55,594 nt of DNA, from assembly GCF_010501035.1 (NCBI RefSeq), contig NZ_QVMH01000006.1, forward strand, positions 1-55,594, in the 5' to 3' direction. This document shows, piece by piece, positions 33,670 through 42,783 of this stretch. The translations under genes and the position numbers were made by a program. Positions within the stretch are counted from its first letter, which is position 1. Each line of letters begins with the position of its first letter. The notes under the pieces were generated by a model. That model saw only the letters and a program-made list of their open reading frames with translations, searched no databases and was not told the DNA's origin. The DNA comes from Paludibacter sp. 221 (lineage in GTDB: Bacteria > Bacteroidota > Bacteroidia > Bacteroidales > Paludibacteraceae).

Positions 33670-34734
33670 CTATTCGGTTTTTCCTGCAATTTTTTTTGCC
33701 AAATCCTCAAATGCCAAACTGGTGATGCTGTTATTTTTAGCTGAAACAGGGGTTCCTGAGTCACCTCCTTCGCGGATACCTTGTACCAAAGGAATTTCTC
33801 CTAAAAATGGAATGTTCATTTCTTCAGCTAAACGTTTTCCTCCCTCTTTTCCAAATATATAATACTTATTATCAGGAAGTTCGGCAGGGGTAAACCATGC
33901 CATGTTTTCGACTAATCCAAGTATGGGGACGTTAATTTTATCATTGGAAAACATGTTTATGCCTTTGCGTGCATCGGCCAGTGCCACATCCTGCGGGGTT
34001 GTTACAATGATAGTACCTGTTATTCCCAGTGTTTGTACCAAGGTTAAATGAATATCGCTGGTTCCGGGTGGCAAATCGATAATAAAATAATCCTGTTCTC
34101 CCCAATAAGCATCTTTTATTAGTTGTTTTAAGGCGTTGCTCGCCATGCCTCCCCGCCATATTAATGCGTTGTCGGGGTCGACAAAGAAACCTATAGACAG
34201 AATTTTCACACCGAATTTTTCTATCGGCATTATATATTGTTTCCCGTCTATATCCTCTCCAATGGGTTGTGCATCTTCCAATCCAAACATTTTAGGGATT
34301 GAGGGTCCGTGTATGTCGGCGTCAAGAAGTCCTGTCTTATACCCTAACTTAGCTAATGCAACAGCCAGATTTGCCGAAACGGTTGATTTTCCTACACCAC
34401 CTTTGCCCGAAAAAACAGCGATAATATTTTTCACCAGCGGAAGGGCTTTAGGTTCTTCGGCAGGAGCTTGTTCCTTATATTTTATTTGTATATTGCCTTT
34501 GATGTCAACGGATTCGTCAATATAAGTCAATATAGCCTGTTCAGCGGCTTTTACTACCGATTTGGCAAAAGGGTCATTTTTTTTATCGAAAACGATAGAG
34601 AAAGACACCTTGTTTTTATCTATCCGTATGTCATCTTCTACCATATTGGCCGACACTATATCCTGTCCTGTACCGGGATAACGGACGTGTGTGAGTGCGT
34701 CGAGAATTAGTTTTGGGTATAGTTGAATTTCCAT
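33670..34734 (-). CDS. apbC: Mrp/NBP35-family iron-sulfur carrier ATPase
   Basis: P-loop ATPase that carries or delivers Fe-S clusters. An N-terminal MIP18/DUF59 domain (about residues 1-85) precedes the deviant Walker A FSGKGGVGKSTVSANLAVAL, then LLDADIHGPSIPKMFGL, VDPDNALIWRGGMASNALKQL and DYFIIDLPPGTSDIHLTL. The CxxC found in some relatives near ENMAWF is absent (ENMAWFTPAELPDNKYYIFG), as is normal for the Bacteroidetes branch. It is the last gene of a five-gene minus-strand run; 30 nt separate it from trmB. Confidence 0.92.
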   Translation of the reverse strand: MEIQLYPKLILDALTHVRYPGTGQDIVSANMVEDDIRIDKNKVSFSIVFDKKNDPFAKSVVKAAEQAILTYIDESVDIKGNIQIKYKEQAPAEEPKALPLVKNIIAVFSGKGGVGKSTVSANLAVALAKLGYKTGLLDADIHGPSIPKMFGLEDAQPIGEDIDGKQYIMPIEKFGVKILSIGFFVDPDNALIWRGGMASNALKQLIKDAYWGEQDYFIIDLPPGTSDIHLTLVQTLGITGTIIVTTPQDVALADARKGINMFSNDKINVPILGLVENMAWFTPAELPDNKYYIFGKEGGKRLAEEMNIPFLGEIPLVQGIREGGDSGTPVSAKNNSITSLAFEDLAKKIAGKTE

Positions 34735-34764
34735 AATTCCGTCTTTTCTGTATTATTTAATGTG

Positions 34765-35514
34765 CTATTGAGGATTTGTCCGTTGATTTCTACCGAAACT
34801 GCGGTAAGAGTCTTTCTCGATTTCAACGTCAGGTTCAATAAAATGTTCACGTTTTTCTAAAACGAACTGTATGTATTTGATATCAATCCCCCGGCTAATC
34901 CACTGTTGCTCGTAAAAAGTTTGGATGCTTAATATAGGGTCGACCAAGCCGGAGTGATATAAATCGGTTGTAGAAAATGCTACCGGATAATTATTAGCTT
35001 TTACCATTTCAGACGTATAAGTAAACATAAAGTTGCTGTCAGTCTTTAAATGTATGATACCTTTGTCTTTCAGAATTTGTTGGTACAGCTTCATGAAATT
35101 TGTTGCGGTCAGGCGCTTGGTGGTCTTTTTCATCTGTGGGTCGGGAAATGTAAGCCATATTTCGCTGACCTCATTCTCGGCGAAAAAATGATTAATCATT
35201 TCTATGTTTGTACGGACAAAAGCTGCGTTTTTCATTCCGCTTTCAAATGATTCTTTTGCACCTGTCCATATCCGTGCTCCCTTTATATCTATCCCAATGA
35301 AATTTTTATCAGGAAATAGCCTTGCCAATCCTACAGTATATTCACCTTTACCGCATCCTAATTCGAGTACGATGGGGTTGTCGTTTTTGAAAAACTCGTT
35401 CCATTTCCCCTTTAGCTCAAAAGAAGAACCGCTTTGTAGAGCGGTTGATGGAATCTGAAAAACGTGTGGATATGTTTCTAAATCGGCAAATTTAGCCAGT
35501 TTGTTTTTTCCCAT
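34765..35514 (-). CDS. trmB: tRNA (guanine-N7-)-methyltransferase
   Basis: Makes m7G46 in tRNA using S-adenosylmethionine. A 249-residue protein with SAM motif [28 protein letters not shown], and the family signature [18 protein letters not shown]. The active-site Asp is in [12 protein letters not shown]. It lies 29 nt after gldH and 30 nt before apbC, in the same direction. Confidence 0.95.
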   Translation of the reverse strand: MGKNKLAKFADLETYPHVFQIPSTALQSGSSFELKGKWNEFFKNDNPIVLELGCGKGEYTVGLARLFPDKNFIGIDIKGARIWTGAKESFESGMKNAAFVRTNIEMINHFFAENEVSEIWLTFPDPQMKKTTKRLTATNFMKLYQQILKDKGIIHLKTDSNFMFTYTSEMVKANNYPVAFSTTDLYHSGLVDPILSIQTFYEQQWISRGIDIKYIQFVLEKREHFIEPDVEIEKDSYRSFGRNQRTNPQ

Positions 35515-35543
35515 AAAATAGAGTAACTCTTGTTGTTCAAATG

Positions 35544-36014
35544 TTATTTTTCATCAAGTTTTTCTACACGTATACCAATATCCGTGATTCCCTTTAAATC
35601 TTCCGTTCGCATGCCGTGTGTTATGTCGAAGGTGTATTTCCCTGATTTCTGAAAATAGATGCTTTCTTTATATATTACAGGCATTTCTTTAGTCGAACCG
35701 GCTCCTGTTCCAAGCCATTTTCCGCGATGGTCGGCTAAGTAAAATTCGATAGTATCATTACTCATCGCATCATCAGGCTGTGTTTCTGAGAGGAACAGCC
35801 AAAGATTCTGGTAAGGATAATCGGGCGTGTTGCGCACATTTATATATATATTGTATGAAGCGATGGTATCGACAATGTCAAACTCAAACGTATATATACT
35901 ATCCTTGTTCCATCCATTGGGGTTCACGGCGTGATAGCTCAAATAAACGTTGTTATTCTTGCACGAGGAAAAGAGAGCTACTGCCAGCAATGTTATGAAT
36001 AAGAGTTTTTTCAT
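35544..36014 (-). CDS. gldH: Gliding motility lipoprotein GldH
   Basis: A 156-residue lipoprotein (signal peptide with FSSC, Cys about residue 18) matching GldH: a beta-rich domain with [40 protein letters not shown] and ending [14 protein letters not shown]. GldH is needed for gliding in Flavobacterium and is conserved in Bacteroidetes with or without motility. Its start overlaps the PSP1 gene stop by 4 nt. This gldH-PSP1-holB linkage is, from memory, a conserved Bacteroidetes arrangement. Confidence 0.88.
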   Translation of the reverse strand: MKKLLFITLLAVALFSSCKNNNVYLSYHAVNPNGWNKDSIYTFEFDIVDTIASYNIYINVRNTPDYPYQNLWLFLSETQPDDAMSNDTIEFYLADHRGKWLGTGAGSTKEMPVIYKESIYFQKSGKYTFDITHGMRTEDLKGITDIGIRVEKLDEK

Positions 36015-37189
36015 TGTTTTGGAGCGTTATTGCCGTTATTAGGATTATTAGGGTTCTTCGGGTTTCTTTGGTTCCGGTTGTTCCTCTTGTTTCTCGGCTT
36101 GTTTCTTTTTTTCTTGTCATTGTCAAATCGGGTCAGGCTGTCTTGTCCCACTACGTTTTCGTAATCAACAGGAGTTGCCTTAGATGCTTTTTCCTCTTTG
36201 GGGTCGGTCAGCGATTCCGGCTTACGTCCCTTTTTGTTCATTGCTATAATTTCCTTAGCTCTTTCGGCCGAAATGGTAATAAGATTGGCTCCAAAGGTAG
36301 GCGAGGTTGAATAGGTAATTAATGCTTTGAATACGTCGGTTTTGAAATGAAAATAAACACTATCCAATGTTTCGAGTTGAATTTCTTTCGATGGCAAATC
36401 CTTTGTTGCATCCACGTATACATCCAATTCGAAATTCATGCAGCATTTTAGTTTTGCACATTGCCCTGCCAACTTCTGAGGGTTTAGCGATATGTCCTGA
36501 TAACGGGCTGCGCTGGTCGATACCGAGCAAAAGTTTTTCATCCATTTGGAGCAGCATAACTCGCGTCCGCAGGGTCCGATGCCGCCTATACGTCCGGCTT
36601 CCTGTCTTGCCCCGATTTGTTTCATCTCGATACGTATGCGGAAAGTTTCGGCAAATACTTTGATGAGTTGGCGGAAATCGACCCGCTCGTTGGCAATATA
36701 GTAAAAGATAGCTTTGTTGCCATCGCCCTGATACTCAACGTCTCCTATCTTCATGTCGAGTTTCAGATCTTCGGCAATCTGGCGCGATTTAATCATCGTG
36801 TTTTGCTCCTTGGCTTTGGCTTCGTGATATTTTTCCATATCACTATCTTTGGCCTTGCGGTAAACACGCTTGATTTCCATTTTTTCAGGATTAAACTTAC
36901 ACTTCTTCATCTGTGCCAATACCAGTCTGCCTATGAGTGTAACTTCTCCTATATCGTGTCCGGGAGATGCTTCTACAGCAACCATATCTCCTTTTTCGAG
37001 CGGAATTTTATTACTGTTCAGGAAGTAGCCTTTTCTTGTGTTTTTAAATTGTACTTCAACAAAATCAGTATCTTTTTCGGTTTCGGGCAGGTCGCACATC
37101 CAGTCGTACACACTGAGTTTTTTGCTGCTGGCATTTTTGCAGCCTTTTTTGTTCATCCCGTAACCGCCTATATCAAGTTTGTAATCCAT
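36011..37189 (-). CDS. PSP1 / RicT-like protein with Asn-rich tail
   Basis: The central PSP1 domain (about residues 60-250) has VDFRQLIKVFAETFRIRIEMKQIGARQEAGRIGGIGPCGRELCCS. The Cys-rich part GPCGRELCC with CAKLKCCMNFE corresponds to the Fe-S-ligating cysteines of Bacillus RicT (YaaT), which works with RicA and RicF in RNA maturation. The last ~40 residues are a low-complexity Lys/Arg/Asn/Pro tail (NPNNPNNGNN), perhaps RNA-binding. The gene is downstream of holB, as ricT/yaaT is in Bacillus, and overlaps gldH. Confidence 0.9.
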   Translation of the reverse strand: MDYKLDIGGYGMNKKGCKNASSKKLSVYDWMCDLPETEKDTDFVEVQFKNTRKGYFLNSNKIPLEKGDMVAVEASPGHDIGEVTLIGRLVLAQMKKCKFNPEKMEIKRVYRKAKDSDMEKYHEAKAKEQNTMIKSRQIAEDLKLDMKIGDVEYQGDGNKAIFYYIANERVDFRQLIKVFAETFRIRIEMKQIGARQEAGRIGGIGPCGRELCCSKWMKNFCSVSTSAARYQDISLNPQKLAGQCAKLKCCMNFELDVYVDATKDLPSKEIQLETLDSVYFHFKTDVFKALITYSTSPTFGANLITISAERAKEIIAMNKKGRKPESLTDPKEEKASKATPVDYENVVGQDSLTRFDNDKKKRNKPRNKRNNRNQRNPKNPNNPNNGNNAPKQ

Positions 37190-37314
37190 AAGTTATTTTA
37201 TTTTTTGTGAGCTATTCAGAAAAAAAGGCGCTTTCTTTTCGGAAGGCTATAACCATTTTTTTGAATGAATATATATTGTAGCCATTTATAATAAATGGCG
37301 GCTTGTTCTTTTTA

Positions 37315-38469
37315 CTAACGTTTTAATAACATGATGATTTTCAGAACCAAGTCGAAAAATATCATTTTTGCGTTTACATTCTGTTCTATTTGCCTTTCGG
37401 CTAATGCAAACTCGCTTACAAGGTCTTCCACGTTCCGTTCGTTAATGAATGGGGAAAACTTTTGAGAGAAATTATCCTCGTACGAGGTTAAATAATTCAA
37501 TTCCGGCTGATGGAGGTTCAAAATAAAGTTCTCACGAATCATTCGCTGGGCGTAAGCAAGAAATTTTTTCTGACGCTCGCGGCCTACCGAAGCGGCCGAC
37601 ATGTCGTCGGCCCACTTTTTTAGCGTTTTGAGCGAGGCGTGGTCTTTCCTGTTGCCTACCTGCCATGATAAACGCATGATGGAAACGAAGCGTTCAAAAT
37701 TTAACTTATTCTCGTTATCATCTTCCAATATGTTGCTTGCCTGCAAGTAACTGCCGTTTGCCGTACGGGCAGCGTTGTAAGCATCTTCCTCTTTTATGTC
37801 GGAGTTCTTTGTTAAAAGTGCCTGAATGATTTCCTCGTCGGTCAGCTTAGGGATATTTATCTGCTGCGTACGCGATAATATGGTGGTAATTATTTCGTCC
37901 GGAGCATTGGAAACCAACAGAAATAATGTTTTTTCATACGGCTCTTCAAGTATTTTTAGGAGTTTGTTTGCCGCGGTTGTATGCATTTTTTCGGGAAGCC
38001 AGATTATCATTATCTTATATTCGGCTTCGTACGTTTTCATGCTCAGTTTGCGTACAATCTCTTCACTCTCGTTTGTATAAATCATTCCCTGCTTGGTGGT
38101 TCCTGAAATTTTGGAATACCAGTCGTCAACGCTAAAATAAGTTTTCTCCAGTACTATATCGCGGAAATCGGCTATGAAATCGTCGCAGACAACAGAGGTT
38201 TTCCCGGCAGGCTTTATTATCGGAAATACAAAGTGCAGGTCGGGATGAACCAATTTGTTGAACTTTACGCATGAAGGACATACGCCGCATGAGTCGTTTT
38301 CTTTTCGGTTTTCGCAACAGATATATTGCGCATAGGCTATTGCCAAAGGTAGCTTACCTACTCCTTCGGTTCCAAACAGAAGTTGAGCGTGGGGTATCCG
38401 TTCTTCTTTAACCGAGCGGATAAACCTTTGCTTAATACTTGCTTGACCTATAACTTGTGAAAACAACAT
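37315..38469 (-). CDS. holB: DNA polymerase III subunit delta'
   Basis: A clamp-loader AAA+ subunit of 384 residues: QVIGQASIKQRFIRSV, a degenerate P-loop FGTEGVGKLPLAIAYA (the Thr/Ser after Lys is Leu, as expected for a delta' subunit that does not hydrolyse ATP), a zinc module CCENRKENDSCGVCPSC, and a conserved LKILEEPYEKTLFLLVSN and SRTQ (sensor). It leads the run holB-PSP1-gldH-trmB-apbC; 125 nt separate it from the PSP1 gene. Confidence 0.92.
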   Translation of the reverse strand: MLFSQVIGQASIKQRFIRSVKEERIPHAQLLFGTEGVGKLPLAIAYAQYICCENRKENDSCGVCPSCVKFNKLVHPDLHFVFPIIKPAGKTSVVCDDFIADFRDIVLEKTYFSVDDWYSKISGTTKQGMIYTNESEEIVRKLSMKTYEAEYKIMIIWLPEKMHTTAANKLLKILEEPYEKTLFLLVSNAPDEIITTILSRTQQINIPKLTDEEIIQALLTKNSDIKEEDAYNAARTANGSYLQASNILEDDNENKLNFERFVSIMRLSWQVGNRKDHASLKTLKKWADDMSAASVGRERQKKFLAYAQRMIRENFILNLHQPELNYLTSYEDNFSQKFSPFINERNVEDLVSEFALAERQIEQNVNAKMIFFDLVLKIIMLLKR

Positions 38470-38585
38470 TTGTTTGGAATAACTTTTCGTCCGAAAAAAA
38501 AACGATAATATAAAACACGCAAATTTACATAAAAAATTTGATTTATGTGCGGGCTGTTTTTATGGCGTGTTTTTGCAAAAGAGTT

Positions 38586-39596
38586 TTATCTTTTGAGAAA
38601 TCTTTTTTCGAGCAGGTGCCATGAAAGGAATCCGGTTGATATTACGACCAAGACAACTATCAGAGCTACTATGTATGGGTTGTATCGTTCGAAATATCCA
38701 AAATTAATTGCTAATTGGATTATTGGGTAATGGTATATGTATATTCCGTATGAAATGTCGCCATATTTACCAAAATTATTCAGTTTTTTGAAACTGTATG
38801 CAAATGAAAATATAATACATGAAAGTGCAAATGGGGTGAGTATTTCTATGTCCATAAACATTTCGAATATATATAGTATTATGCCTATGGATAAAAAATG
38901 AAATTTATGTTTTATGAAATAATCGAAATAATAATAGAATGCGATACCACACGAAAAATAAGATATAAAGCCCGGTAGCTGGCGTGCAAGTATCACATAA
39001 GAGTGATTGCCTGTTGAGTGGCCGAGATGGGATAGGTAGAGCCTGTAAGCAACAGAAACAATATACAGCGTAGCGAATAGTATGTATTTTTTTTTAATTC
39101 TTTTTGCGAAATATAGTATGACGGGTATTGAAAGATAGAATGCGACTTCGATTTTTATCGTCCACAATGAGCCGTTGACAAAACAGTAGGTTGACGATTC
39201 GCCGGTAAAGACACCCGGCAAGCAGGGTTGAAGAAAATTGAGAAAGCTGAGGTTGGCTGCCAGATAACGATAAAATTGCGTGCTTGTAAAATAATCGACA
39301 AAAGAGTACTCGCTGATTAGCGAAAATCCGAAAGCGCATAATAATATAATCAAAATGTAAGGGGGGAGTATTCTTGCTGCCCGTTTTTTCAGGTAATCTT
39401 TAAAAGACTTACTCCGTATGTAGCTTCCTGCGATTAAAAAACCACTGATACAAAAAAAGCCTGTTATTGATACATAAGTATTAAAATAAGGTGTATATTT
39501 CTGAAAAACCTCAAGGTCGGAAATAACTATAATATGACCAATAACAACGATGAATGCGAAAAATATTCTTAAAAAATCAAAGTTGTTTTGTCTCAT
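38586..39596 (-). CDS. Acyltransferase-3 family membrane protein
   Basis: A 336-residue protein with about ten hydrophobic segments starting RQNNFDFLRIFFAFIVVIGH (the conserved membrane His). It then shows FFCISGFLIAGSYIRSKSFKDYLKKRAARILPPY, typical of OafA/YrhL O-acyltransferases, and ends SWHLLEKRFLKR. Such enzymes acetylate or acylate surface sugars; the acceptor is unknown here. It is third in a row with rdgB and porZ (37 nt after porZ), possibly co-transcribed. Confidence 0.88.
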   Translation of the reverse strand: MRQNNFDFLRIFFAFIVVIGHIIVISDLEVFQKYTPYFNTYVSITGFFCISGFLIAGSYIRSKSFKDYLKKRAARILPPYILIILLCAFGFSLISEYSFVDYFTSTQFYRYLAANLSFLNFLQPCLPGVFTGESSTYCFVNGSLWTIKIEVAFYLSIPVILYFAKRIKKKYILFATLYIVSVAYRLYLSHLGHSTGNHSYVILARQLPGFISYFSCGIAFYYYFDYFIKHKFHFLSIGIILYIFEMFMDIEILTPFALSCIIFSFAYSFKKLNNFGKYGDISYGIYIYHYPIIQLAINFGYFERYNPYIVALIVVLVVISTGFLSWHLLEKRFLKR

Positions 39597-39633
39597 TTTA
39601 TCAGGTTCTTATTTCTTGTTTTTATGTTTTTGC

Positions 39634-41988
39634 TTAATTTATTACCATTATTTTCACAACAGTACTTTGTGAGCCATCTTCGCTTACGCAGAGAGCAAGG
39701 TAAATGCCGGTATTTACTTTTCGTCCGAATCCGTCTTTACCGTCCCACGTAGCAATACTGCCGTTTGAGATTGTCTCACAAATTAAATTTCCGTTTAGGT
39801 CTGTGATTTTTACATTGGTGTTTTCTATCAATCCGGTGATTGTAATAACTCCCGTATGATTTTCTCTTACTGGATTTGGATAAGCATAAGCATTGTCGAA
39901 TGTTTTTTCTCCTTCGGCGGCATCGCTTTGGTACGACATTAGCCCATCTCCGGTTACAACAAACACTTCTCCGGTTACAGGATTAATAGCAATGGATATG
40001 ATTTCGTCTGACAATAACGGACTGTTTGCCGTAGTGAAATGCTGGATGGTTTCCTGTCCGTTTTCAGACAGAAGATAGAGTCCTGAACTTGATGTTCCCA
40101 GCCATTTTCTGTTTGCTCCATCAATGGCAATGGCTTTAATAGCTTCATTCTCGAGTAGATAGTCGGCGGCGTTTGTGCCGTCGTTTCGGGGTATTTTCAC
40201 ACGGGAACAGGTGTAGTTGTCTTCGAAAACCTTTGATGTGCTATGAAACAATAAGGGGCCTTTATTTGTGCCAACCCAAATAACTCCGTTTTTGTCTTGT
40301 ACCATACTATGGTAGCTTTCGGGCTTTATTTTTTCGCTTGGCTTGTCGGCGTCGATAAATTCTTTAAATATTTTACTTTTGTCGTCTTGTTGCGTGTCGA
40401 AAGTTCCGTTGTCGTCAAAAACGAGTATCTTGGGTTCATATCTGTAACGAAATGCCCATTTTTGGTTTTTGTTTTGGTTTGATACAAGCAACCCGGCAAG
40501 ATTCATCTGATTGTTGAAGTCGGGGTAAGCAAATTCGTGCCAAGTGCGGTCTTTTTTGAATAGTTTTACACTTTTGGGCGAATAGGTATTCAAAAACCAC
40601 AGGTTCCCTTCATTGTCAAACGTAGCTCCGTCTATACTTTGCCATAGCCAGTTTCCCTGTTCGTGTGTGTCGATAGTGCTATTAGTGAAGTTATGATAGA
40701 CGGCAAATTTATTATCTTTAAATTCATATAGTCCGCTTCTGGCACTTCCTGCAAAAAAATGGGTATTGTCAGAAGGGTCTATGGCAATGGTTACCAAGTC
40801 CAACCATGGCAGCCCGGTTATAGCTGCTATTTCGCTATAATCTATGCTTGTCCACTCTTCGTTTTCGTATATCATTATATATCCCGGCCTGTTGTAGAAT
40901 TTATCCCACATTCTGCCGGGAATGATGAATAATTTTTCTCCGGCAAACTTCATTTCCCATTGTGTGTTTACCGCAGGGCCTTTGGGCTTGAATTGTTCCG
41001 GAGGTGTGTCTTCGTCCGGTTTGTAAAGAATGACACCTTCGTTGCTACCTGCAAACCAATATGCGTTGCTCGGCGCATCGTATTCGCCGGCTTGCGAATA
41101 CTGAACACCATTGAAATTTTGTATTACGTTGAAGTTTTCGTCTAATATATATGTATTTGCCCACTCGTTTGATGCAAACATTCTGGTTTTAGTCGCATTC
41201 ACTTTTAAAAATGCTGCTGAGTCTACTATTCTCACCCATGCGTCATTAACCATGCGGTATAGAAGAAAATTGCTGTGCATGAAAAGAGAACCGGCAAATG
41301 AGAGTATCTTGTGCGAATTATTCAATCCTCCCGGAGCCAGATTCGTAATTTCAGTCCAGTTTTCGTAATTTACCAGATTGGGATTATTTAAATTTCCCTT
41401 GTACAAATGATATTCGTTGGTTGTGCTGCTGGTTTTGAAATAACCAAGTGCATATATGTGTCCGTCGTGCACTGTAGTGTTCACAATATTTACTTCTGCA
41501 GCGTTGGGCGCTATGTAGTATGTTTCGGCTATTTCTCTTCTTTTCAGGTTCAGAACAATTATCCCGAAATTGCACGACAGATATGCTTTGTCTCCGTGTA
41601 TGTATATGTCGTTAATGTTTTTATTCACATTCATCACTTTGTTGTAAAAGTCAGGAATGTTTACAATGCCTCCGGAAGTTATCAGGTCGATATTACCGTT
41701 GTTGTATCCTATTACAAGTTGGTTGTTCGATTCGTCGTATGCAATTTGAGAAATTACACTCCCGTTCAGTCCAGTTAATCTGGTATAGATTTCTATATTT
41801 CCATCCAGCTTGTCAACCGAAAATAGTGCGCCATCGCTTATGCCGTACACTTTGTTTTGGCTTTGAGCTATTTGGCTTACACTATTATAGGCAAAATGGG
41901 TGCGCCATTTGCCCATTGCTACTTGTGCAAATGCCTGAATAGAAAACAGGGTGGACAGTAAGAGTGGTAAAAGTATCTTGTTTTTCAT
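39634..41988 (-). CDS. porZ: PorZ-like type IX secretion system protein
   Basis: About 784 residues from MKNKILLPLLLSTLFSIQAFAQ (a signal peptide; another ATG lies 12 nt upstream). Many two-component-regulator-type propeller repeats (KVYGISDGALFSVDK, GVIWVGTNKGPLLF, KWLGTSSSGLYLLSENG) build two beta-propellers. A C-terminal Ig-like domain with a T9SS sorting-like tail follows (NAYAYPNPVRENHTGVITI ... DGKDGFGRKVNTGIY). Porphyromonas PorZ, part of the attachment complex that joins A-LPS to T9SS cargo, has the same plan and size (about 776). A general T9SS cargo is the alternative. Confidence 0.82.
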   Translation of the reverse strand: MKNKILLPLLLSTLFSIQAFAQVAMGKWRTHFAYNSVSQIAQSQNKVYGISDGALFSVDKLDGNIEIYTRLTGLNGSVISQIAYDESNNQLVIGYNNGNIDLITSGGIVNIPDFYNKVMNVNKNINDIYIHGDKAYLSCNFGIIVLNLKRREIAETYYIAPNAAEVNIVNTTVHDGHIYALGYFKTSSTTNEYHLYKGNLNNPNLVNYENWTEITNLAPGGLNNSHKILSFAGSLFMHSNFLLYRMVNDAWVRIVDSAAFLKVNATKTRMFASNEWANTYILDENFNVIQNFNGVQYSQAGEYDAPSNAYWFAGSNEGVILYKPDEDTPPEQFKPKGPAVNTQWEMKFAGEKLFIIPGRMWDKFYNRPGYIMIYENEEWTSIDYSEIAAITGLPWLDLVTIAIDPSDNTHFFAGSARSGLYEFKDNKFAVYHNFTNSTIDTHEQGNWLWQSIDGATFDNEGNLWFLNTYSPKSVKLFKKDRTWHEFAYPDFNNQMNLAGLLVSNQNKNQKWAFRYRYEPKILVFDDNGTFDTQQDDKSKIFKEFIDADKPSEKIKPESYHSMVQDKNGVIWVGTNKGPLLFHSTSKVFEDNYTCSRVKIPRNDGTNAADYLLENEAIKAIAIDGANRKWLGTSSSGLYLLSENGQETIQHFTTANSPLLSDEIISIAINPVTGEVFVVTGDGLMSYQSDAAEGEKTFDNAYAYPNPVRENHTGVITITGLIENTNVKITDLNGNLICETISNGSIATWDGKDGFGRKVNTGIYLALCVSEDGSQSTVVKIMVIN

Positions 41989-42070
41989 AAAATTGTGCAA
42001 TAAGTATAGCTCAATAATAACTTGATTTTTTGAATTTTATTTTGTTTTCCGGTAGGGAAAATGGATTTTT

Positions 42071-42643
42071 TTAAATCAAAAAATCACTAAGTTTTTTTAC
42101 AGCCAATGCTCGGTGGCTTATTTTGTTTTTTATCTCCGGTGTCAATTCCGCAAAGCTCTTATCATATCCTTCGGGGATGAAAATAGGGTCGTATCCGAAA
42201 CCGGCATTTCCGCCGGGCTTTTCGGCAATAGTTCCACAGATTTTCCCTTCGAAATAATAGGTTTTTTCCTGTAAAATTAATGCGATAACAGTCTTGAAGC
42301 ACGCTTCTCTGTTCTTAATACCATCCATTAGTTTGAGAACTTTCTGCATGTTTTTTGCCGAATCGCATTCTTCTCCGGCAAAGCGCGCCGAGTAAACACC
42401 AGGGGCTCCGCCAAGGGCTTCAATCTCAAGGCCGGTATCGTCAGCAAAACAATCCAGGGCATATTTGTCAAAAACATATTTAGCTTTCAGTAAAGCATTG
42501 CCTTCAAGGGTGTCAGCGGTTTCAGGTATTTCATCAAAACAGCCAATCTCATTCAGACTTACAATTTCAAAAGTATTTCCGAGGATAGCTTGAACTTCTT
42601 CCAGCTTATGCTTGTTATTCGTGGCAAAGACCAGTTTTTTCAT
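42071..42643 (-). CDS. rdgB: XTP/dITP diphosphatase (RdgB/HAM1 family)
   Basis: Removes ITP, XTP and their deoxy forms from the nucleotide pool. Its 190 residues include the [16 protein letters not shown] start, [47 protein letters not shown] and a late [10 protein letters not shown]. All family landmarks are present. A -7 box TATATTTG (minus strand, 42682-42675) lies upstream. It is the first gene of the probable rdgB-porZ-acyltransferase unit (70 nt to porZ). Confidence 0.95.
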   Translation of the reverse strand: MKKLVFATNNKHKLEEVQAILGNTFEIVSLNEIGCFDEIPETADTLEGNALLKAKYVFDKYALDCFADDTGLEIEALGGAPGVYSARFAGEECDSAKNMQKVLKLMDGIKNREACFKTVIALILQEKTYYFEGKICGTIAEKPGGNAGFGYDPIFIPEGYDKSFAELTPEIKNKISHRALAVKKLSDFLI

Positions 42644-42674
42644 TACGGAGGATAGTTGTATAATAAATGTACTG

Positions 42675-42752
42675 CAAATATAATGACTTTCGTGGATAAA
42701 AGCTTAATGCAGCATGGCTTGATTCAGATTAAAAAATTATTCCCTATTTTTG
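42675..42752. promoter_or_regulatory. Divergent promoter region of rdgB and the sodium-dependent transporter
   Basis: Two -7 boxes face away from each other: TATATTTG on the minus strand (42682-42675), 32 nt before rdgB, and TATTTTTG on the plus strand (42745-42752), 32 nt before the transporter gene. -33 elements are not clear on either side. Confidence 0.5.
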
Positions 42753-42783
42753 TATTCAGTTTTAATTTATTCAGATATACACG